DNA of 13,377 bases, from NCBI GenBank assembly GCA_964624255.1, contig CAZUWV010000041.1:1-13377 (forward strand), read 5' to 3'. This DNA comes from JAUZQZ01 sp964624255 (GTDB lineage: Bacteria; Pseudomonadota; Zetaproteobacteria; Mariprofundales; Mariprofundaceae). A model generated the notes under the pieces. The model saw nothing but the letters and a program-made list of their open reading frames with translations. It made no database searches and was not told the origin of the DNA. Position numbers and translations under genes: made by a program. Shown here piece by piece: positions 1 through 7,478 of the stretch; positions within the stretch are counted from its first letter, which is position 1, and every line of letters begins with the position of its first letter.

Positions 1-107
1 CTGAGCTGGAATTTCGCTCCATGGAACCACCATGTAGCTCATTCCATCCCGAAAATGGACTCAAAGTGGGATTGCCGCTCATCCACCCAGAGTTTTGCAA
101 GAGGCTC
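1..107 (+). repeat. Dispersed inverted-repeat element, copy A (cut by window edge)
   Basis: Right-hand part of a roughly 150-bp repeat that recurs at 4551, 5779, 10996 (half) and 13005. It shares the conserved interior block ATTTCGCTCCATGGAAC, the subterminal GATTGCCGCTCATC and the right end GAGTTTTGCAAGAGGCTC (90-107). The sequence after 107 differs from that after the other copies, so the element ends there. No open frame is conserved between copies, which suggests a non-autonomous MITE-like element. The left end lies outside the window. Confidence 0.85.
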
Positions 108-206
108 CAGATACAGGATAAGAATTTGTAGTGCCATTGGAAGGTGTTGATTCGGCTGCATGCCTTGGGGTATAAAGATTCCTTGAAGTACAATGTTAAA
201 GGTGGG

Positions 207-884
207 TTAGGAAGATTCGCCCAGACGATATCCCGTTCCCCTGACCGTATGTAACAGCTGCATGTCGAAATCTCTGTCTATCTTTCCACGCAAACGTGAT
301 ATCTGGGTGTCAATCACATTCGTTTGAGGATCGAAGTGAAAGTCCCACACATGCTCCAGTAACATGGTGCGGGTTACAACCTGATTTGCATGGCGCATCA
401 GATATTCCAGCAAACGAAACTCTCGGGGCTGCAAACGAATCACCTTGCCCGAACGGGCAACCCTGTGTGTAAGCAGGTTCAACTCCAGGTCGGCGAGCTT
501 TAATTCACTTTGAACCTCCGGTGTCCAGTCCCTGCGCACCAGCGCATCAAGGCGGGCCAATAATTCCGAGAAGGCATAAGGCTTGACGAGATAATCATCG
601 CTTCCGGTACGAAGCCCAAGCACCCGATCATCCACGCCTCCCATAGCACTCAACACCAGCACGGGTGTGTTCCTCCCATCGGCACGTAGCATACGGATAA
701 TGGAAAGTCCATCCCGCTTGGGCAACATGCGATCCACAATGAGCACATCATAATTCCCACTCAGGGCCATATGGAGTCCATCCTCGCCATCTGCGGCATG
801 ATCAACAACGTGACCGCTTTCCGTGAGCCCTGTGACGAGATAGGCAGCGGCCTCGCTGTCATCTTCAATCAACAGCATGCGCAT
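207..884 (-). CDS. OmpR/PhoB-family response regulator, no adjacent kinase
   Basis: A 225-residue two-component response regulator. The receiver domain (about 1-117) has the acidic pocket E7-D8-D9, phospho-acceptor D51 in VLIVDRMLP, S79 and K100 of LVKPYAF. A winged-helix DNA-binding domain (about 127-222) ends with the family signature HTVRGTGYRL. The start is supported by AGGAG six bases before ATG (ATGCGCATG); the second ATG, two codons later, is possible. It is the last gene of a gadC–gadB–exported protein–regulator run, 21 bases after the preceding gene. It closely resembles the regulator at 7479-8165 (shared blocks GSDDYLVKP.AFSEL and FDPQTNV). No kinase lies beside it, so the kinase at 6087-7478 or an unlinked one must serve it. 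By position I infer that it controls the gad operon; its target is not visible in the sequence. Confidence 0.92.
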   Translation of the reverse strand: MRMLLIEDDSEAAAYLVTGLTESGHVVDHAADGEDGLHMALSGNYDVLIVDRMLPKRDGLSIIRMLRADGRNTPVLVLSAMGGVDDRVLGLRTGSDDYLVKPYAFSELLARLDALVRRDWTPEVQSELKLADLELNLLTHRVARSGKVIRLQPREFRLLEYLMRHANQVVTRTMLLEHVWDFHFDPQTNVIDTQISRLRGKIDRDFDMQLLHTVRGTGYRLGESS

Positions 885-905
885 GCTATTCTCCTGCTCC
901 CAGGT

Positions 906-1574
906 TCATTTCGCTTTCTTGATCCGGTCCACGAACTTCAACAGTTGGCTGCTCAACGCTATGGTCTGCGCCGGCCTGCGCTCTTTCTCGATTTCGCCTA
1001 TTAAGCGACCTCCCTGCATGACAAGCGTCTTGTTGCGAAAATCTTTGATTAAATCCTTGCTGACCCGCTGCCATGTATTGGCCAGGTCGGCACGGCGAAC
1101 GTTCAATAATTCGGCATTCCTCAGAGGATCTTCCTTACTCAACAACAACAGCTCTCGTCCCAGATAACCCATCCATGCGATATCACGTTTTCTTAGTGTC
1201 GAATTTGCAAACCGCATGGTAGAGGCACTTAACTGATTGGCCGCGATGGCTGCTCCAACCCATGCATGATGCCTCAGGTCGATCGCTATAATGCGCAGCC
1301 ATGAATACGCCATGACCAGCTCGCGTGAGCGACGCTCATTGAATGGAAGTACGCCTATATGTTGATGCAAGCGTGCCAGTCCATGTTGAATGTTCCGATA
1401 CAGTTTCCGCGTCGCGGGTATATTCCTGGCAAGAGCCGCGCCCACAAGGCCCTCGGCATTACTTTCTATGGAGAGCAGGGTTGAAGGCGTATCTCCCGGA
1501 ATCTCTGACGCGAATAGCGACAGGGGCGAGAAAGCGGATGCCGCCAACAATACAATAAAATATAGAACCCTCAT
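906..1574 (-). CDS. Exported helical protein of unknown function
   Basis: A 222-residue protein that I do not recognise. It starts with a clear Sec signal peptide: hydrophobic residues 3-21 and a likely cut after FAS at about residue 23. The mature part is predicted by eye to be all helical and basic, with no cysteines and no second membrane segment, so a soluble periplasmic location is likely. The C-terminus is lysine-rich (DRIKKAK). A GGAGG lies about ten bases before the ATG. It sits 58 bases after gadB and 21 bases before the response regulator, in the same direction, so it is probably co-transcribed with the glutamate-dependent acid-resistance genes. A periplasmic acid-stress role or a role in sensing is inference from context only. 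It shows no convincing similarity to the YfdX-family protein at 4773-5726. Confidence 0.75.
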   Translation of the reverse strand: MRVLYFIVLLAASAFSPLSLFASEIPGDTPSTLLSIESNAEGLVGAALARNIPATRKLYRNIQHGLARLHQHIGVLPFNERRSRELVMAYSWLRIIAIDLRHHAWVGAAIAANQLSASTMRFANSTLRKRDIAWMGYLGRELLLLSKEDPLRNAELLNVRRADLANTWQRVSKDLIKDFRNKTLVMQGGRLIGEIEKERRPAQTIALSSQLLKFVDRIKKAK

Positions 1575-1632
1575 GACTTGGAAGCCTCCGGGCCAGTCGG
1601 CGGTATATAGCTATCCACGGATTACCCATAGG

Positions 1633-3006
1633 TTATCCATGGCAGAACCCTCCGTCCGGGGCTTTGGGTTGCGAGGGTGGCGAGGCTTCGAGATCATCCA
1701 CAACCTTGGCGATATCAACCATCAGCATATCAGCCATATCGCGCGAAAAACCTTCACGTATAACGATACGCAATACGGCAATCTCACTGGCATCAGGTGG
1801 CATGGTGTACGCGGGCACCTGCCAGCCACGGGTACGCAGGCGCTCGGAAACATCGTATACCGAATACCGTGAAGCATCTTTGAGGCGACAGGCGAATACC
1901 GGGATCGTACTGCCGTCGCTCAGCAGTTCGAATGGACCGAGGTTGGCGATGCGCCCGGAGAGATCCATGGCTATATCACGCAAAATAGACATGATGCGGG
2001 TGTATCCTTCACGCCCGAGACGCAGAAAGTTGTAATACTGGCCAACGATTTGATTTCCTGGGCGAGAGAAGTTGAGCGTGAAGGTCGGCATATCTCCACC
2101 CAGATAGTTGACGTGAAAGATCAGTTCCTCGGGTAAGTGTTGGCGATCGCGCCATATCGCCCAACCGACGCCAGGGTAGACCAGACCGTACTTATGCCCG
2201 GATACATTGATGGAAACGATGTTGGGCAAACGAAAATCCCAACGTAGATCCGGGTGAATGAAGGGCGCAACGAAACCGCCGCTGGCCGCATCGACATGCA
2301 AGGGTACGGCCAGGCCATGGGTAGCATTGTGCCTGACTACCGCATCATGAATGGCTTCGACTGGCTCAAACTCACCGGTAAAGGTGGTACCAAGGATGGC
2401 GACTACGCCAATGGTATTTTCGTCGATACGGGCAATAACCTCTTCAGGCTCAATAACGTAACGCCCCTCGCGCATCGGGATATAACGCGGTTCAACCTCC
2501 CAGTAACGGCAAAACTTTTCCCACACCACCTGCACATTGGCGCCAAGAATCAAATTAGGTCGGTCGGTGGGAAGGCCAGCAGCTTTCCCGCGCTTGCGCC
2601 AGTTCCACTTCAGCGCCATGCCAGCGAGCATCACCGCCTCGCTGGAGCCGATTGCGGATACACCCACCGCATCCTCATCCTCGGGCGCATTGAACAGGCG
2701 CGCCACCATATTGACACATCGCGTCTCAATCTCCGCCGTCTGCGGATATTCATCCTTGTCGATCATATTCTTGTCGAACGTCTCTTTCATAAGTCGTTCA
2801 GCTTCGGGCTCCATCCAGGTGGTCACGAAGGTGGCAAGGTTGAGCCGCGCATTACCATCGAGCATCAGTTCATCATGGATCAGACGATACGTCGTCTCGG
2901 GTGGCATTTCCTCGTCGGGCAACGTGTACCTGGGTACGGGCTTTGTCATAGCACGCGAGCCATAAGCCGGATTCAGTGCAAATTCAGGACATAGTTTTTT
3001 AACCAT
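1633..3006 (-). CDS. gadB: Glutamate decarboxylase (PLP-dependent)
   Basis: Converts L-glutamate to GABA and CO2, consuming a cytoplasmic proton; it works with the GadC antiporter in acid resistance. From the chosen start it is 457 residues (E. coli GadB has 466). Hallmarks are LDGNARLNLATF, GSSEAVMLAGMALKW, PLP-binding HVDAASGG (about 237-244) and the Schiff-base lysine K272 in SGHKYGLVYPG. That last block reads more like plant and actinobacterial decarboxylases than E. coli (SGHKFGLAPLG, from memory). The C-terminus is FCHG, with a penultimate His where E. coli has the regulatory H465. An ATG at 3036 also opens this frame but lies inside gadC. The ATG at 3006 has GGAG overlapping the gadC stop (GGAGTAA) at good spacing, so I chose it. 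The two genes are five bases apart and probably translationally coupled. An imperfect hairpin (1619-1638) spans the stop codon. Confidence 0.95.
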   Translation of the reverse strand: MVKKLCPEFALNPAYGSRAMTKPVPRYTLPDEEMPPETTYRLIHDELMLDGNARLNLATFVTTWMEPEAERLMKETFDKNMIDKDEYPQTAEIETRCVNMVARLFNAPEDEDAVGVSAIGSSEAVMLAGMALKWNWRKRGKAAGLPTDRPNLILGANVQVVWEKFCRYWEVEPRYIPMREGRYVIEPEEVIARIDENTIGVVAILGTTFTGEFEPVEAIHDAVVRHNATHGLAVPLHVDAASGGFVAPFIHPDLRWDFRLPNIVSINVSGHKYGLVYPGVGWAIWRDRQHLPEELIFHVNYLGGDMPTFTLNFSRPGNQIVGQYYNFLRLGREGYTRIMSILRDIAMDLSGRIANLGPFELLSDGSTIPVFACRLKDASRYSVYDVSERLRTRGWQVPAYTMPPDASEIAVLRIVIREGFSRDMADMLMVDIAKVVDDLEASPPSQPKAPDGGFCHG

Positions 3007-3011
3007 CGTGA

Positions 3012-4517
3012 TTACTCCGTATTGATGACGGCCCATGCAGGGCGACGCCAGTAGTATAATAACTGCGGTACGAGCAGCATGACCGCAAGCGTGGCAAGCA
3101 TGGCCAACGCATAGGGAACAGCGTCAACATCCGTGCCGGGTGGCAGGAAGCCAATAAGAAAACAGATCAAGGTAGTAATGAAACCAATGCCCGCGACCAC
3201 CCACAAGCCCCAGACGCGTCCACCGGGAACGCGATAAGGTCGCACCGTATCTGTATGTGTATAGCGCAAGCGGATCGCGGCGGCAAACAGCGCCAGATAC
3301 ATAACGGCATAAAGAATGACCGCCGCTGACGTAAGCAGCAGAAAAGCACTGTCTACGGAAGGCACGACGAGAAACACCAGAGCCACGCTACTCATCAGGA
3401 CGGCCTGCACCATCAACAGGTTACGCGGCACGCCGCAACGATTCGTCGTTTGCAGCACGGGTGGCAAATTACCGGCACATCCGGCTGCCCACAAACCCTT
3501 AACCGGGCCTACCACCCAGGTACTCACCTGCCCCGCCGCGCCCAGTGCAACCAACAATGCGACAGGTGGCAGTAAATAGCCCAAATGCCAGGTGCTAAGT
3601 AATACCCCCAGCGCCTGCACGCTGCCAGAGACCAGGTCCAGTTGACCTCCGGGCACCACGGCTGCCACCGCCAGACCACCAAGTAGCGTCAGCACGAAAC
3701 CGAGAATGGCGGCAGAGAACACGGCAATGGGGTAATTGCGTTGCACATTGTGCACTTCCCTGGCATGGCTGGCTGAAACCTCGATGCCGACCACACCAAA
3801 AATAAAACTCAGAAATAATACGAGGCTTTGCCTGGCACCATGCAACGGCAACCAGTTATCCGCCGTTATCGCCAGGTTCAAATGCAGTGGATGTCCCTGC
3901 GCGACATAGGCCAGTGCCAGGCCGACCAGCAAGATCGCAGGCAGCAGAACACCGGCCCCGAGGCACACGCTGGAGATCAGGCCGGAGGCGCGCACGCCGC
4001 GTAAATTGAGCAATGTAGCTGTCCAGTACACCACGAGAATCACCATGACGATGAAGATACGGGAACCGGCCAGTGCCGGATTGACCGCGTAAGCCAGGCT
4101 TGCCGCCACATAGGAAAGGATTGAGGTGATACCGAACAGGCTCTGTACCCACTGTAGCCATACAGCAGTGAGCCCCCATCGCGTGCCGAAAGCCTCTTCG
4201 ACCCAATGGAAAATGCCATTTTTCGGCCAGGCAGTGGCAAGTTCCGCCGACACCAGCGCAATGGGAACCAGGAAGGCAAATACCGTGACGATATTAAAAA
4301 ATACCATTTTCATGCCAGTATCAGCCATCATCGGCATGTTACGCAAGGTTAGAAACAGTGCCGTCGTCATTGACGTCAGTGTCACCACGCCGATGCGAGG
4401 AGATGCCTGCTCGTTACGATACAATGCCGACTCACTGGCGGAGTCTACAATGGACCTCATGCTCATATCAGCGTCAGGCACGGCCTCACTCCAGGCCGAC
4501 GGCACGCGGCACAGCAT
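3012..4517 (-). CDS. gadC: Glutamate/GABA antiporter, APC superfamily
   Basis: An inner-membrane exchanger that imports glutamate and exports GABA, feeding GadB immediately downstream. It has 501 residues, about twelve hydrophobic segments, and the block GIEVSASHAREV (244-255) that matches GVEASATHVNEM of E. coli GadC, plus STWVVGPVKGLW (332-343) matching SWIVGPSRGM. GGGGA lies six bases before the ATG at 4517; ATGs at codons 18 and 20 have no better ribosome site. Two departures from E. coli GadC are visible. A polar N-terminal extension of about 30 residues precedes TM1. The protein also ends about 13 residues after the last membrane helix (YWRRPAWAVINTE), so the C-terminal plug that closes E. 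coli GadC at neutral pH is absent. GadC identity rests on sequence blocks and on gadB next door; another amino-acid/GABA exchanger is the alternative. Repeat copy B lies directly upstream. Confidence 0.88.
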   Translation of the reverse strand: MLCRVPSAWSEAVPDADMSMRSIVDSASESALYRNEQASPRIGVVTLTSMTTALFLTLRNMPMMADTGMKMVFFNIVTVFAFLVPIALVSAELATAWPKNGIFHWVEEAFGTRWGLTAVWLQWVQSLFGITSILSYVAASLAYAVNPALAGSRIFIVMVILVVYWTATLLNLRGVRASGLISSVCLGAGVLLPAILLVGLALAYVAQGHPLHLNLAITADNWLPLHGARQSLVLFLSFIFGVVGIEVSASHAREVHNVQRNYPIAVFSAAILGFVLTLLGGLAVAAVVPGGQLDLVSGSVQALGVLLSTWHLGYLLPPVALLVALGAAGQVSTWVVGPVKGLWAAGCAGNLPPVLQTTNRCGVPRNLLMVQAVLMSSVALVFLVVPSVDSAFLLLTSAAVILYAVMYLALFAAAIRLRYTHTDTVRPYRVPGGRVWGLWVVAGIGFITTLICFLIGFLPPGTDVDAVPYALAMLATLAVMLLVPQLLYYWRRPAWAVINTE

Positions 4518-4550
4518 TCGTTATCCCCGGTACGACGGTGCCACCATCTT

Positions 4551-4697
4551 GCCTCTTGCAAAACTCGTGAGCGGCGATCACCTCCCTCACTTCCGAGCTG
4601 GAATTTCGGTCCATGGAACTACCATGCACCTCATGCCATCCTAAAAATGGACTTAACGCGGGATTGCCGCTCATCGACCCGGAGTTTTGCAAGAGGC
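4551..4697 (+). repeat. Dispersed inverted-repeat element, copy B (complete)
   Basis: A 147-bp complete copy bounded by perfect 16-bp terminal inverted repeats, GCCTCTTGCAAAACTC (4551-4566) and GAGTTTTGCAAGAGGC (4682-4697). Subterminal inverted blocks GAGCGGCGATC and GATTGCCGCTC extend the symmetry. It carries the shared interior block GGAATTTCGGTCCATGGAAC. It is about 10 bp shorter in the left-centre than copy E. It lies between the gadC start and the yfdX terminator, so the gad operon promoter must be inside it or in the 33 bases beside it. I see no clear target-site duplication. Confidence 0.9.
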
Positions 4698-4710
4698 TTT
4701 AATTCGGGTT

Positions 4711-4752
4711 AAAAAGAGAAAGGCTGGCGGTATCGAAAAATATCGCCAGCCT
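4711..4752 (-). terminator. Rho-independent terminator of the yfdX-family gene
   Basis: Read on the minus strand, a 13-bp stem (AGGCTGGCGATAT pairing with ATACCGCCAGCCT, one G·U) and a short loop are followed by TTTCTCTTTTT. It begins 20 bases after the stop codon at 4773. It insulates this gene from the gad operon, which therefore needs its own promoter. Confidence 0.88.
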
Positions 4753-4772
4753 CCCTTATGTGCATTCACGGT

Positions 4773-5726
4773 TTAGTGATTCCTGTTGAACCAACCCTTC
4801 ACTTCACTCCACCAGGACGTTATATCGCCTTTGGAGTTTTCCATAATGGACTCGACATCCCTTTTGTTTTTATGCGCATCGATTCTCGACGTCAGACTAT
4901 CGATTTTACTGATGAGCCTGCTTGTCTCCTTGCTATGAATATTACCACTGATCTTTCCGTAGGCCTTCAGGTCCTTTGAGGCTTCTTTCAGTGTCACGTA
5001 TGCATTCCTATAGTGCTTCTTGGACATTTCGGACCGGGCCAAATACAAATTATCCGCAGCATCAGCCAAGGGCAGCGGCACTGTCACAGACCTGAGTATC
5101 ACCCCATCAGTCTGAATTGCCGCCAACGCCTTGTCTGCATTCTTCATTTTATTGGCTTTTACATCGGCCCTCGCAATATTGAGCATCCGGCCAGCCAACA
5201 ACGTATCCAACGTCACCGTCATCCTGTGCGACATGGAGAAATCCTCTTCCGGCCTCGCCGAGGACTTGTGATGGTGATGAAATACTTTATTCCTCTTGGC
5301 CTGGATAACGGGCGTAACAACGTCTTCGGTATATGAATTATTGAATACTGTCACGTAGCGTTGGGTAACATCTTCCGAATTTTTATAGCTCACACCGGCT
5401 GATTTAATATTTGTCGTGATTTTGTATTTAGGTGCGGCACCCCTGATAATCCGGATCAGCTTGATTCCCTGATTGATATGTCTGAGGGCTTTGCGTTTCT
5501 TTTTATCAGCAACGGCGAGCTGGGCCTGTTCGGTATGGTAAAGGACCTGGGCGGCAGCCAGAGAAACAGCCTGATTTTCCTGATTGGTCAGCGTTGAGAG
5601 CGCTTTGATATTTGTCGAGCTCGTGATTACAGGCTTCTCTCCCGCTTGCGCATTAATGCCAAAAGCAAAGATCGCGGCGCAAACAGCCACAGAACTAACA
5701 ATTGATGTCATACGTTTTCTACTCAT
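4773..5726 (-). CDS. YfdX-family exported protein
   Basis: A 317-residue protein with a signal peptide (residues 1-29, cut after AQA) and a helical mature part. The stretch TLDTLLAGRMLNIARADVKA, the following KALAAIQTDGVILRSVTVPL, and NLYLARSEM...YRNAYVTLKEAS fit the YfdX family, which in E. coli is periplasmic, controlled by EvgA and linked to acid and drug tolerance. It is longer than E. coli YfdX (about 211 residues, from memory). The extra length includes a C-terminal lysine-rich tail ending in the amphipathic SWWSEVKGWFNRNH. A HHHH run (FHHHHKSS) sits mid-protein and could bind metal or sense pH, which is inference. AAAGGAG (5736-5742) precedes the ATG at good spacing. It is a single-gene unit with its own terminator, flanked by repeat copies B and C. 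Family assignment is from pattern memory. Confidence 0.75.
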   Translation of the reverse strand: MSRKRMTSIVSSVAVCAAIFAFGINAQAGEKPVITSSTNIKALSTLTNQENQAVSLAAAQVLYHTEQAQLAVADKKKRKALRHINQGIKLIRIIRGAAPKYKITTNIKSAGVSYKNSEDVTQRYVTVFNNSYTEDVVTPVIQAKRNKVFHHHHKSSARPEEDFSMSHRMTVTLDTLLAGRMLNIARADVKANKMKNADKALAAIQTDGVILRSVTVPLPLADAADNLYLARSEMSKKHYRNAYVTLKEASKDLKAYGKISGNIHSKETSRLISKIDSLTSRIDAHKNKRDVESIMENSKGDITSWWSEVKGWFNRNH

Positions 5727-5778
5727 ATTTACACACTCCTTTGGTTTGAATTACAAATATTCATAGAATGAAGAACCC

Positions 5779-5980
5779 CTTGCAAACCCGCGAGCGACAA
5801 TCAGCTTGCCCACGTTGGCCCTTAGGGCTTACGCCCACCCTTACGGGCGTCAAAACGGCCTGCGGTCTTTTTGTCCGAGCCGAAATTTCGATCCATGGAA
5901 CAACCACATACCTTATTTCATCCCGAAAACAAACCCAAAGCGGGATTGCCGCCCATCCACCCGAGATTTTCAAGAGGCTC
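5779..5980 (+). repeat. Dispersed inverted-repeat element, copy C (long, diverged)
   Basis: A diverged copy. The left end is CTTGCAAACCCGCGAGC, the interior block is GAAATTTCGATCCATGGAAC, and the right end is GAGATTTTCAAGAGGCTC (5963-5980) with an altered TTGCAA core. It is about 50 bp longer than copy E because of an extra central block (about 5821-5875) containing the small hairpin ACGCCC/GGGCGT. It fills most of the 360-base gap between the kinase stop (6087) and the yfdX-family start (5726). I see no gene in that gap. Its left end lies about 50 bases upstream of the yfdX-family start, so promoter elements may overlap it. I see nothing definite in 5981-6086. Confidence 0.8.
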
Positions 5981-6086
5981 TGAAGATATCTGCATCCGAA
6001 GGCTGAATGCTGAGTAACCGGGGTGAATCCCTCCTTAACCCAAGCTTGCCATTTGGTCATGTTTAAAAATACTGCCGCGCCCCTGC

Positions 6087-7478
6087 TTACCCTAAAGGAT
6101 CAGTCGGTGTCGCCGGAAGCGTCACGCATACCGAAGTGCCGTGCCCAAACCGACTTTGGATATGGATGTCGCCACCATGAGCCATAGCAATACTTTTCGC
6201 ATATGACAAACCCAGACCATTCCCAAGAGCTCCCCGGCTCCGGTCAGAACGATAAAAACGGTCGAAAACATATGGCATATCCCCTTCGGGTATACCCATG
6301 CCGCAGTCCGTTACAAAAAGACGAATGGCCCCCTCGCCTCCGCAAATGGAGAGCGTTATGCGCCCCCCTCCAGGTGAAAATTTGATGGCATTGTCCAACA
6401 GGTTGGATACCAGCCTTTGCAAGCGTGACTTATCACCCATAAGTGACAGATGAGCAGCTTGCAGCTCAAGGTTCAAATCAATACCCGCATCCTCGACTGC
6501 GGGTAAAAAAAGGTCGCGGACTTCGTGCAACAGTACCCCCATATCAACGGGTTTATGTTCCAGACGCATCACACCTGAATCCGTCTGCGCAATCTCCAGC
6601 ATGGTATTAATCATGGCGGACATGATGTCGCATTCGGCTATGACCTTCGCCAACGTTTCCCTGCTCCCGGGATAATCATCGGCCTTCGCCATGAGGCTCG
6701 CTTCAGCCATGCCACGAATACGGGTGATAGGCGTTCGGAGATCATGGGCTACGTTATCGCTCACGTCCCGCATTTCTCCGAGCAAGCTCTGGATTTTGTC
6801 CAGCATGAGGTTAAAGGCATCAGCAAGCTGTACCAGCTCCTGACCATGGCCCTCCAAAACAAGACGCTGGTCAAAAGCCCCTTCACCAATATCAATGGCC
6901 GTGCGGCGCACCCTATCAACGCCAGCCAGAGCCCGGCTCACCTGCCACCACCCCGTGATGATCCCGGCCAGAATAATCACCATCAGTGCCCAACCAAAGC
7001 TCCGACGAATTTTTTCGAGCTGTGCTTCATAATCACGCTCCGACAACCCGACCTGTATCCAGCCATGACCTCGCGTCGGGATCGCGATAAGCCTCGCCAA
7101 TTCGTTGGTCCGGTGGTTGACCGTAACTTCGAACCACTGCGGACCTACAGCGCTTATATCCGGCCTGGGTAGCGGCTCTACCCATGCCTTCGGAATGGAC
7201 CGTATAATAACTTTGCCCCTGGCGTTAATAAATCGGGCGTAAAACAGATTATTCCCGTGGGACAGCGTCTCTTGATTGATCTCAGCCCGTAGCGCCTTGA
7301 TGCCGCCCGTTTGATATATATCCGAAAACTCCCGTGACGTATCCTGAAGGTCTTCGGTCAGGGATCCCAGTAACTGTCTGGACACCGTGATGTACGCAAA
7401 ACAAAAAACACCCAGCGCCATGCCTCCGAAAATGATGGCATGCCATAGTGTCAATCTGAAGCGGAGCGTTTTAAGCAC
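6087..7478 (-). CDS. Sensor histidine kinase
   Basis: A 463-residue membrane sensor kinase. It has TM1 (about 13-33), a periplasmic sensor loop (34-160) and TM2 (about 161-180). A HAMP linker follows, ending near 233 (QLADAFNLMLDKIQ). The HisKA domain has H245 in VAHDLRTPI, and the ATPase domain has the N box around N363 (NLLDNAIKFSPGGG), DCGMGIP (391-397), FDRFYR and GNGLGLS. The layout resembles CusS/heavy-metal-type kinases, but the sensor loop has no obvious metal ligands (one His-Gly-Asn-Asn, few His, no Cys), so the signal is unknown. It starts with GTG directly after the regulator's TAG, with GGAGG 11 bases upstream. This is a coupled pair with the regulator at 7479-8165 and the distal gene of the rpoS–apt run. 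It could also phosphorylate the related orphan regulator at 207-884. Confidence 0.92.
   Translation of the reverse strand: MLKTLRFRLTLWHAIIFGGMALGVFCFAYITVSRQLLGSLTEDLQDTSREFSDIYQTGGIKALRAEINQETLSHGNNLFYARFINARGKVIIRSIPKAWVEPLPRPDISAVGPQWFEVTVNHRTNELARLIAIPTRGHGWIQVGLSERDYEAQLEKIRRSFGWALMVIILAGIITGWWQVSRALAGVDRVRRTAIDIGEGAFDQRLVLEGHGQELVQLADAFNLMLDKIQSLLGEMRDVSDNVAHDLRTPITRIRGMAEASLMAKADDYPGSRETLAKVIAECDIMSAMINTMLEIAQTDSGVMRLEHKPVDMGVLLHEVRDLFLPAVEDAGIDLNLELQAAHLSLMGDKSRLQRLVSNLLDNAIKFSPGGGRITLSICGGEGAIRLFVTDCGMGIPEGDMPYVFDRFYRSDRSRGALGNGLGLSYAKSIAMAHGGDIHIQSRFGHGTSVCVTLPATPTDPLG

Noticed and set aside
1619..1638. Hairpin GGATTACC/GGTTATCC over the gadB stop as a terminator
   Set aside because: The stem is short with a mismatch, there is no T run after it, and downstream genes continue in the same direction.
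2254..2994. Long plus-strand open frame of 246 codons
   Set aside because: It lies wholly inside gadB on the opposite strand; gadB has clear family motifs and the antisense product has none.
5761..6060. Minus-strand frame of 99 codons upstream of the yfdX-family gene
   Set aside because: It consists mainly of repeat copy C; the apparent protein is a by-product of the repeat and is not conserved in the other copies.
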